From an uncultured Christensenellaceae bacterium (GTDB taxonomy: Bacteria > Bacillota > Clostridia > Christensenellales > UBA1242): a stretch of DNA of 13,499 nt. The stretch spans positions 1 to 13,499 of the forward strand of contig CAJULT010000016.1 of assembly GCA_910587225.1 (NCBI GenBank). The letters are read 5' to 3'. The notes below the pieces were generated by a model that saw nothing but the letters and a program-made list of their open reading frames with translations, was not told the origin of the DNA and did no database searches. The first letter of the stretch is position 1. The number at the start of each line of letters is the position of its first letter. This document shows, in pieces, positions 1 through 5,482 of this stretch. The translations under genes were made by a program, and so were the position numbers.

Positions 1-283
1 TGGACTTTATTTTGTTTGTGAGTTTGATAGCACTGGAAAGGCTATTGGAACAGAGAGAATGATTGAAGAGGGACAACTGGAAGCTCTTCCGCATAAAATC
101 TGTCTAAAAGAGGAAAACTTGCCATTTGAGCAGATAAATATTTCGGCTGAGGATTTACTTGAAATGAGTTTAAAACTCGAAGAAGAGGGCAAATTTAGTG
201 ATTTTAGAAGCCTTAGCCCCGTTTATCTGCGCAGAAGTCAGGCAGAAGATGCGTATGAGGCGAAAAAAGTTAAAAAAAGCTAA
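1..283 (+). CDS. tsaB: TsaB, C-terminal part (tRNA t6A biosynthesis), 5' truncated by window
   Basis: The frame is open from base 2 to a TAA at 281-283 and gives 93 residues; the start lies before the window. TsaB is the non-catalytic partner of TsaD in making threonylcarbamoyladenosine at A37 of ANN-decoding tRNAs in the cytoplasm. It is an ASKHA-fold protein of roughly 230 residues, so a bit more than the last third is present. The recognisable signature is the C-terminal SPVYLRRSQAED stretch, which matches the P-x-YLR-x-x-x-AE ending common in TsaB proteins; the preceding part (GLYFVCEFDSTGKAIG) fits the family's beta hairpin. In many Firmicutes rimI or tsaD follows; here the next gene, 79 bases on and with its own promoter, is an unrelated zinc-ribbon protein. 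An in-frame ATG at 59 is internal, not the start. The call is based on the C-terminal motif only; a TsaD-like paralogue is less likely because that family ends differently. Confidence 0.8.
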   Translation, partial: GLYFVCEFDSTGKAIGTERMIEEGQLEALPHKICLKEENLPFEQINISAEDLLEMSLKLEEEGKFSDFRSLSPVYLRRSQAEDAYEAKKVKKS

Positions 284-301
284 AATTTCTTGTAAAAATA
301 A

Positions 302-330
302 TAGACTTTTTCTATATAGATAAGTATAAT
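302..330 (+). promoter_or_regulatory. Sigma-A-type promoter for the zinc-ribbon gene
   Basis: TAGACT at 302-307 is separated by 17 bases from a perfect TATAAT at 325-330. Transcription would start near 337, giving a leader of about 26 bases that contains the AAGGAG ribosome site at 351-356. The -35 box is imperfect; the -10 box is consensus. Confidence 0.65.
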
Positions 331-362
331 TCTATTTGAAAATTACAAATAAGGAGAAATCA

Positions 363-860
363 ATGAAGAAACCTGTATATATTAGATGCCCACGTTGCGA
401 ACTTAACTACATTCAAAAGAAAGATAAAATGTGTAGCGTTTGCAAGGCTGAACTTGCGTCTAAAGACGAATATGTTGATGATATGGATTTGGAGCTTTGC
501 CCAATTTGTAAAACCAACTATATTCAATCTGATGAAATTATGTGTGCTAACTGCCTCAAAGAACATCAAACTGAGGATGGAGAACTCACTGATGACTGGG
601 AAGACTATGTAACTCGTGAGGACGATGAGGATATCATGACTGAGGATGATGAAACTGGCGGCATGACTACTGTAACTGACATTACTGAGTCATCCATGCT
701 TGATGATGACCTTGGTTCAGACCTTGACTTTGGGGATGACGAAGACGATGTTTCTTTTGACGATGAAGAATTTGATGAAGAAGACCTTGACGAAGAGGAA
801 GATGACGATTTCGAGGATGACGAAGAAGACTTCGACGACGATGACGATTTTGACGACTAA
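363..860 (+). CDS. Double zinc-ribbon protein with long acidic tail, unknown function
   Basis: This is a 165-residue protein. I place the start at the ATG at 363, six bases after AAGGAG (351-356); a longer reading from a TTG at 336 would run through that ribosome site and is unlikely. Residues 9-35 and 46-68 are two copies of one zinc ribbon: C-x2-C, then NYIQ, then MC-x2-C (CPRC...CSVC and CPIC...CANC), each with four cysteines that could bind one zinc ion. From about residue 70 to the end the chain is almost all Asp and Glu with a few Phe, and the last 60 residues are close to pure D/E. No membrane segment or signal peptide is present, so it is probably cytoplasmic. Acidic tails like this occur in proteins that touch nucleic-acid-binding partners, such as the delta subunit of RNA polymerase, but no homology to delta is visible. 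I do not recognise a named family. It has its own promoter and a terminator just downstream, so it is probably monocistronic. Confidence 0.85.
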   Translation: MKKPVYIRCPRCELNYIQKKDKMCSVCKAELASKDEYVDDMDLELCPICKTNYIQSDEIMCANCLKEHQTEDGELTDDWEDYVTREDDEDIMTEDDETGGMTTVTDITESSMLDDDLGSDLDFGDDEDDVSFDDEEFDEEDLDEEEDDDFEDDEEDFDDDDDFDD

Positions 861-862
861 AC

Positions 863-1052
863 TGGTGGGACACCAAAAAGAAAAAATAGATCTTGCAGCA
901 TAAAGCACCGCTGCAAGATTATTTTTTTGACGCCAGTACGCCTATGGTTAGTGGCTATCTTTTTGGTTTCCCTCCCAAGCCCCTTCCAATTAAGGTGCGC
1001 TCCGTCCACTCCGCGCGATTTGTGGAAAATAAAATTGGTGGACACCAAAAAG
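863..1052. repeat. Short repeat: two direct copies and one inverted copy in the intergenic region
   Basis: The motif TGGTGG(G)ACACCAAAAAG occurs at 863-880 and again at 1036-1052, identical except for one extra G in the first copy. Each copy starts with its own small palindrome (TGGTG...CACCA) and runs straight into a terminator hairpin. A third, inverted copy lies at 959-971: CTTTTTGGTTTCC differs from the reverse complement of GGACACCAAAAAG at one base. The stretch between the direct copies (about 929-1035) is more GC-rich than its surroundings and has no ribosome site or convincing reading frame. It looks like a non-coding dispersed repeat or decayed mobile sequence, but other copies in the genome cannot be seen here. 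Confidence 0.6.
890..928 (+). terminator. Intrinsic terminator after the zinc-ribbon gene
   Basis: A perfect 10-base-pair stem, ATCTTGCAGC (890-899) with GCTGCAAGAT (910-919), has a 10-base loop and is followed by a run of seven T at 922-928. It sits 29 bases after the stop of the zinc-ribbon gene and ends that transcript. Confidence 0.85.
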
Positions 1053-1071
1053 CAGGCGCTGCCTGCTTTTT
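1047..1071. terminator. Terminator-like hairpin in the repeat region
   Basis: AAAAAGCAGGC (1047-1057), loop GCT, then GCCTGCTTTTT (1061-1071) form a perfect 11-base-pair stem with A and T runs on either side, so it could work in both directions. Its left arm overlaps the end of the second copy of the CACCAAAAAG repeat. No gene lies between it and the preceding terminator. Confidence 0.75.
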
Positions 1072-1113
1072 AATTTGTTGTTATTGGAACATTGTTTTTA
1101 TTGAATAAGATAC

Positions 1114-1142
1114 AAAAAACAGCGTGGTTAACGCTGTTTTTT
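1114..1142. terminator. Bidirectional terminator, mainly for the large surface-protein gene
   Basis: A 12-base-pair stem (1114-1125 with 1131-1142, core CAGCGT/ACGCTG) with a five-base loop is flanked by A6 and T6. It lies only four bases beyond the stop codon of the minus-strand gene ending at 1147 and would end that transcript; its symmetry also suits transcripts from the left. Confidence 0.85.
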
Positions 1143-1146
1143 ATTT

Positions 1147-4100
1147 TTACCTATTATTTTTAAGTTCTTCCGCTTCCTTTGCTGCGATTCGTTTTTCTAC
1201 TTCAATTAGATAGTCAGCTGAAAGGGTAGTGGTAAGCTGCTCATTAAGAATATTTTCTTTTTCTTCAAGTCTTGCAAGAGCATTTGAATATGATCTAAAT
1301 TCTCGTTCAGCAGCCTTAGTAATCTTGCCTTCGCTTCTTGCTGCTTTTACAGCTTCCTTATGTTCTTTTTCCATAGTTTCACGTTCAAGCTTCAAGTTCT
1401 CAATTTGCTGACGGATTTCAGCTGCCTCAGCGTCACGGGTTTCTTTAGCTTTTGAAAGAACTAAATCGCGATTGAGTTCTGCTTTATCATAATCCTCTGT
1501 AACAATCTTGCTGCTCTTTTTAATCTTAACTTTTCTAAGTGCAAAGCCGAGTACTGCAATTAAGATTGCTGCTGCGGTGATAATTGATGGGATGAGAAGC
1601 CAAAGTTGTTCCTCAGTGAGTCCGCCATTTGTAGATGGGGTTTCTGGCGTGTCAGGCTTTTCTTCCGGAGTATTAAGTTTCTTTGAAGTAAAGATTGTTT
1701 TCTTGAATTCCTTGTTATCTGAAGCGCCATTGTAGTTTGCGTCACTAGATTCAGCGGTGAACGCAAGGTCTGCTAGATATGCTGCTCCGATTGACTCTTC
1801 ACAATCACATTCAAGTTTAAAGGTGAACTTTTGACTATCAGATCCGCTTGCTTTGAAGTAAATTGTGTAATTTGTAAATTTACCATTTGAGCAAAGGCCT
1901 TCAATAAGTTCATATCCGTTAAGTCCCACGCTTACGCCATACTTACAATCGTGCTCTTTGGTCTTGTTAGGTTCGTCGATTGCGAAGTCGGTTTGAAGTG
2001 AGAAGGTGAGTTTATAATACTTTCCGTCTTCGAGTGAGAAGTCGTAAACAGATTCAAAAGTTGAAGTGCTTTCTGTTGCTGCTGCAATGTAGATGATAGA
2101 TGAGCTATTGTGAGTAACGCCGATATTGTTATTCTTGCCGTCTACCACGCCGCCCTTAGCAGCTTCGCCTTCAAAAGAACCTGCCTTTGGAGTGGTTGTA
2201 AACTTGTATGCGTCATCACCAAGTTTTAATAAATAATCATCAAGGTCAACTTTATTTGCATAATTGGTATAAGCGGTTTCATCAATAGTTTCAAAGGTGA
2301 AATTATCAAAGTATACAAATCCGCTTTGTGGGGCGTCTTTTTCGCCCAAATGAATAACCGGAGTAATGTTAGCCGCGCTTTCTGTTGTGCGGAATGCAAT
2401 AGTCATGTTTGTCCAGTTTGTGTCAATTGCGTCTTGATAGTAAAGCTGCAAGCCTGCCGCGTCTGTAATTTCAATTGCTGCGGTAGCGGCGCTAGTCTTA
2501 ATATCAAATGAAAGTTTGTAGTAGCCGCCTTTTGCCAGTTCCTGCATAGGTGCTTTTACGCTTTGGTAGCTAGGTGTTCTGTTGTACATCATGTATAGAT
2601 TGTTTGGAACGTCGTAGCCCTTAGGGTTTCCCGGATAGCCGTCCTTTTTCCATTCATAACCTGCGTACATATCTTGATAGGTTGCGTTATTGCGAAGATA
2701 AATAACTCCGCTTGAAGAAACCTTTTCGTCAGCGACTGTCTTTTCAAAGCCGCTTGCTTTGAGAGGGTAGGTGAGAAGTGCATCTTCATTTTCTGTCACA
2801 TCTAACATTCCGTTTTCAAACTCAGGATCTTCCTTAGCAACTTTGAAAGCATGTTTATCGCTCTTATCGTTGTAAGTAGAGTAGTCTACATGTTGAAGTG
2901 CTACATTGTCTACAACTACGCATCCTTCCGCGCCATTGTCACCATCAAGAGTAAATCCAACTGTAACTTGGGTGTCATATACCTCGTGACCTTTAAGGTA
3001 ATATTCAAGAGTGGTATAACCATTTTTGAAATTGTCACTAGAATTAGAGGAGGATGCGTCCTTTGTTAGAGTTTGAAGTTCATAGCGTGATGAAGACAAG
3101 TCATAATTATCAAAAATGTAATTGTTTTCTTTAATTACAAGAGAGAAAGTTCCAGCTGCAAGAGATGATACTTTCACATTTACTGATAGTTTATATATCT
3201 CATGCGCTTTGATTGTAATTGGAGTTTGTGATGTTACACTTGCCTTTCCCTTGCCGTCTGTAAACATATAAAGAGCATTTTGGTTTTCCTCTTTTGCATC
3301 ATGTTTGAAGGTGAGGTCACTTCCAACAAGTTCATACTTGCCAAGTACTTCTGGTTTAGAAGCTGATCTATATACAGGCAAAATAAGAGCATGAGCGGAA
3401 GAGGTTTCAGCTTTCCAAGTAGAGCCAAGTGTGTTTGAGCCCTCTACTGTTTCAAAGTCAAAGTTATATGCAGATGTGTCAACAATAGTTTCATCGCCGC
3501 GAAGAGCGTCTACAATGAATTTTGTTTGAGAGTTGTCTTTACTTGCAAAGGTGTCCACATATTCATAGTTTGCACTTACTGCATTATGGTAGAAGGTGAC
3601 AGGCGCAAACTTTTCAAGTATAACTTCATCAAAGAATGCAACGCCAGTTGAAGTGGTTGAGCCACCTAAATAGAGTTGTAAGTTTACAGTTTGAGGCTTG
3701 CTGCCAGTTGCGATATAGAAATAATAGGTTTGCCATGTTCTGTTTGTGATGTCTTGATATTGGCATAAAACTGGCTTATTATCTTTATCGCGAAGACCAT
3801 CTAGGTAGATAGAGGCGTAAGCTGAGTAAACATCAGTTTCGCCGTCCAAAGAAACCATAGCGTCTACCGAGAATTTATAGTAAGAGTTTGCGTCGAGGGT
3901 AATCTCGTTTGATTTATAACCCTTTCTTGCTTCATTTGGTTTTTCGTTAAGACTGGTACGAGAGTTAATCATTAACATCTTGCTATCTCGACCGCGGGAA
4001 GCAGGTTGATTTTTCAAATAGTAGATATTTTTGTAGTTAGAAAAATTAGCACCGGCGTCAATAAGCATGCCGTTTGCTTGTCCGCGTGAATCTTTTGTCA

Positions 4101-4326
4101 TTTCCCAACCAGTAAATGAAGTTGCGTTTGAATATTCTCCGCTATAACCTTCATTAAAAGAACCATTTGAAACTTTCTTATCTTCAGAGTAGTCAGTAAG
4201 ATAATTCTTTTCAATAGTAGCTGATGCTGGCGCAACTGGGGTGATAAGCATAGTACCCATAAAAGCGCATGGCAAAGCAAGGCAAAGTCCTATTGTTTTG
4301 ATCTTGTTTTTAATTGCTTTCTGCAT
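1147..4326 (-). CDS. Large secreted modular protein with four beta-sandwich (CBM-like) repeats, TM anchor and cytoplasmic coiled coil
   Basis: This 1059-residue protein starts at the ATG at 4326, with AAAGGTGA just upstream. Residues 1-37 are a signal peptide: a lysine-rich start, a hydrophobic core and an ASA-type cleavage site. About four similar modules follow (roughly 50-240, 285-480, 505-682 and 700-858). Each contains a YYKLSF/YKFSV strand in the middle and a G-x-x-x-FD/VDN strand near the end, as in galactose-binding-like carbohydrate-binding modules. A Pro/Glu/Thr linker (885-902) leads to one membrane helix (about 907-931) and a basic stop-transfer segment (RKVKIKK). The last 120 residues are a highly charged coiled coil predicted to be cytoplasmic. 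No catalytic domain, sortase motif or S-layer motif is visible. Binding of cell-wall or dietary glycans is inferred from the fold only. The gene stands alone between its own promoter and terminator. Repeat boundaries are by eye. Confidence 0.85.
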   Translation of the reverse strand: MQKAIKNKIKTIGLCLALPCAFMGTMLITPVAPASATIEKNYLTDYSEDKKVSNGSFNEGYSGEYSNATSFTGWEMTKDSRGQANGMLIDAGANFSNYKNIYYLKNQPASRGRDSKMLMINSRTSLNEKPNEARKGYKSNEITLDANSYYKFSVDAMVSLDGETDVYSAYASIYLDGLRDKDNKPVLCQYQDITNRTWQTYYFYIATGSKPQTVNLQLYLGGSTTSTGVAFFDEVILEKFAPVTFYHNAVSANYEYVDTFASKDNSQTKFIVDALRGDETIVDTSAYNFDFETVEGSNTLGSTWKAETSSAHALILPVYRSASKPEVLGKYELVGSDLTFKHDAKEENQNALYMFTDGKGKASVTSQTPITIKAHEIYKLSVNVKVSSLAAGTFSLVIKENNYIFDNYDLSSSRYELQTLTKDASSSNSSDNFKNGYTTLEYYLKGHEVYDTQVTVGFTLDGDNGAEGCVVVDNVALQHVDYSTYNDKSDKHAFKVAKEDPEFENGMLDVTENEDALLTYPLKASGFEKTVADEKVSSSGVIYLRNNATYQDMYAGYEWKKDGYPGNPKGYDVPNNLYMMYNRTPSYQSVKAPMQELAKGGYYKLSFDIKTSAATAAIEITDAAGLQLYYQDAIDTNWTNMTIAFRTTESAANITPVIHLGEKDAPQSGFVYFDNFTFETIDETAYTNYANKVDLDDYLLKLGDDAYKFTTTPKAGSFEGEAAKGGVVDGKNNNIGVTHNSSSIIYIAAATESTSTFESVYDFSLEDGKYYKLTFSLQTDFAIDEPNKTKEHDCKYGVSVGLNGYELIEGLCSNGKFTNYTIYFKASGSDSQKFTFKLECDCEESIGAAYLADLAFTAESSDANYNGASDNKEFKKTIFTSKKLNTPEEKPDTPETPSTNGGLTEEQLWLLIPSIITAAAILIAVLGFALRKVKIKKSSKIVTEDYDKAELNRDLVLSKAKETRDAEAAEIRQQIENLKLERETMEKEHKEAVKAARSEGKITKAAEREFRSYSNALARLEEKENILNEQLTTTLSADYLIEVEKRIAAKEAEELKNNR

Positions 4327-4357
4327 AGTTCACCTTTTTAATAAAATTTCATTTTTA

Positions 4358-4386
4358 AGTATAATACATTTTTTCCCAATAATCAA
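4358..4386 (-). promoter_or_regulatory. Promoter for the large surface-protein gene
   Basis: Read on the minus strand, TTGATT (4386-4381) and TATACT (4363-4358) are 17 bases apart, close to the sigma-A consensus. Transcription would start about 25 bases before the ATG at 4326. Its -35 box lies back to back with the AT-rich control region of the plus-strand permease gene. Confidence 0.7.
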
Positions 4387-4406
4387 ATATTTTTTGCATA
4401 TTTATT

Positions 4407-4412
4407 TATAAT
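4407..4412 (+). promoter_or_regulatory. Consensus -10 box immediately before the first TauE/SafE gene
   Basis: A perfect TATAAT at 4407-4412 ends six bases before the ATG at 4419. At the usual distance, transcription would start on or next to that ATG, giving a leaderless message. No good -35 box is present at 16-18 bases upstream, so the promoter is uncertain. Confidence 0.4.
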
Positions 4413-4418
4413 AATACT

Positions 4419-4892
4419 ATGAAACATAAATATTTTACATATAGCGAAAGCGCTAAGAAGATAATCAAAAGTTCTAGCCCTATTAAGCGAGGTGTTATGG
4501 TAGGGAAGAGCAGCCGTTTTTCCACTTCAAAGCCTAACAAATTTAAAAATTTATTTTTGGTTATTAGCGGCGCTGTTATAGGTATACTTAACGGCTTTTT
4601 TGGCGGCGGAGGCGGCATGGTTTGCGTGCCAATACTTCAAAAAGTGCTGGGGCTGGATAGCAAAAGTTCCCACGCGACAGCAATCGCAGTAATCTTCCCG
4701 CTAAGCCTTATAAGCGGGGCAATTTATGTCTACAACGGATACATAGAATCCTTTCCACTTCTATATACCACCATAGGTGTGGTTTTAGGAGGCGTGATAG
4801 GAAGTTACGCTTTAAAATTTCTTCCACCCAAAGCGGTGAGAGTTATCTTTGCGCTAGTCATGTTTGCGGGCGGGATTAGGCTTATAATATGA
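4419..4892 (+). CDS. Half-size TauE/SafE family permease, first of a pair
   Basis: This 157-residue membrane protein belongs to the TauE/SafE (DUF81) family, whose known members export sulfite or sulfoacetate or move other organic anions; the substrate here cannot be told. A full-length family member has two repeated halves and about 250 residues; this protein corresponds to one half. After a basic N-terminal stretch of about 43 residues come hydrophobic segments near 45-62, 66-78, 84-104, 113-132 and 139-157. The family motif is at 59-80: a glycine-rich GFFGGGGG, then P-x-L and LGLDSK. The stop overlaps the start of the next half-size permease as ATGA, so the two are translationally coupled. 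The start is uncertain: ATG 4419 has no ribosome site, while ATG 4497 (131 residues, nearer the partner's length) has only a weak, close GCGAGG. Confidence 0.85.
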   Translation: MKHKYFTYSESAKKIIKSSSPIKRGVMVGKSSRFSTSKPNKFKNLFLVISGAVIGILNGFFGGGGGMVCVPILQKVLGLDSKSSHATAIAVIFPLSLISGAIYVYNGYIESFPLLYTTIGVVLGGVIGSYALKFLPPKAVRVIFALVMFAGGIRLII

Positions 4893-5251
4893 CCATTTTT
4901 TTGTTTGTTTTATTTGGCTTTATTGCCGGAATTTTCGGAGGGCTTGGCATGGGCGGCGGAACGCTGCTCATACCTTTACTGACCATATTTTTAGGGCTTG
5001 ACCAAAAGTTAAGCCAGGGAATAAATCTACTTTCCTTTTTGGTTATGTCACTTATCGCTCTTGTCATACACTATAAAAACGGTTACATAAAAGGCAAAAG
5101 CATTTGGATTATTATTTTGGTAGGGGTTATATTTTCGGCTATCGGCGCGCTTGTGGCGTCAATTTTACCTTCCAAAGCGCTTAGAATTGCGTTTGGCGGC
5201 TTTTTATGTATACTCAGCGTAATAGAACTTGTTAAAGTATTCAAAAAATAG
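4889..5251 (+). CDS. Half-size TauE/SafE family permease, second of a pair
   Basis: This 120-residue membrane protein is similar throughout to the preceding permease and is the matching half-size TauE/SafE unit. Both share the glycine-rich first helix (GIFGGLGMGGG here, residues 14-24), then IPLLTIFLGLDQK, an NGYI loop (64-67), and a LP-x-KA-x-R-I segment (93-100). It begins inside the stop of its neighbour (ATGA, 4889-4892), which suits production of equal amounts. The two probably assemble as a heterodimer that equals one full-length transporter; that assembly is inference from family architecture and gene arrangement. It ends at a TAG directly beside the -35 box of the ferredoxin promoter, and no terminator is visible between them, so some read-through into the next operon is possible. 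Confidence 0.88.
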   Translation: MTIFLFVLFGFIAGIFGGLGMGGGTLLIPLLTIFLGLDQKLSQGINLLSFLVMSLIALVIHYKNGYIKGKSIWIIILVGVIFSAIGALVASILPSKALRIAFGGFLCILSVIELVKVFKK

Positions 5252-5280
5252 TTTACTTTATCAATATTTTGTGCTAAAAT
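5252..5280 (+). promoter_or_regulatory. Promoter of the ferredoxin-Ppx-HtrA-MreB operon
   Basis: TTTACT (5252-5257) and TAAAAT (5275-5280) are 17 bases apart, and TGC directly precedes the -10 box, giving an extended -10 element. Transcription would start near 5287, leaving a leader of about 13 bases with the GGAGG ribosome site at 5290-5294. Confidence 0.75.
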
Positions 5281-5299
5281 AGTCCCAACGGAGGACTAT

Positions 5300-5482
5300 A
5301 TGGTTGACAAGAACAAATGTATAAGCTGTGGCACTTGTATTGCAATTTGCCCAGTTGGAGCTATCTCTTGGGATGAGGATGGCAAAGCAAGAATTGATAG
5401 GACAAAATGCATTCACTGCGGTGCATGTGAGGCAAGCTGCCCTGTGGCTGCTATTTCTTTGGATGAGGTGAATCGTGGTTAA
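5300..5482 (+). CDS. Small 2[4Fe-4S] ferredoxin
   Basis: This 60-residue protein has two complete cluster motifs, C-x2-C-x2-C-x3-C-P, at residues 7-18 (CISCGTCIAICP) and 37-48 (CIHCGACEASCP). It is the classic clostridial two-cluster ferredoxin layout, a cytoplasmic one-electron carrier with two [4Fe-4S] clusters. The length matches the family (about 55-60). The ATG at 5300 follows GGAGG by five bases. The gene is first in a four-gene operon, and its last codons contain the GAGGTG ribosome site and GTG start of the next gene, overlapping by eight bases, so the two are coupled. A stand-alone ferredoxin at the head of an operon with no visible oxidoreductase is odd; it may simply be a housekeeping carrier placed here, or it may serve the downstream proteins. 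Confidence 0.95.
   Translation: MVDKNKCISCGTCIAICPVGAISWDEDGKARIDRTKCIHCGACEASCPVAAISLDEVNRG

Noticed and set aside
336..362. Upstream TTG start extending the zinc-ribbon protein by nine residues
   Set aside because: It begins about at the predicted transcript start and would translate the AAGGAG ribosome site; ATG 363 has ideal spacing.
682..908. Several open frames opposite or out of frame with the acidic tail of the zinc-ribbon gene
   Set aside because: They are by-products of the GAT/GAA/GAC-rich coding repeat, with low-complexity translations.
857..1108. Two open frames of 60-70 codons (minus 857-1048, plus 893-1108) in the intergenic block
   Set aside because: They span terminator hairpins and repeats, lack ribosome sites, and have no protein-like pattern.
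861..1146. Riboswitch or T-box in the intergenic block
   Set aside because: Both flanking genes converge here, so no downstream gene could be controlled; the hairpins fit simple terminators.
2326..3069. Plus-strand open frames inside the large minus-strand gene
   Set aside because: They are shadows of the modular protein, with cysteine-rich unnatural translations and no ribosome sites.
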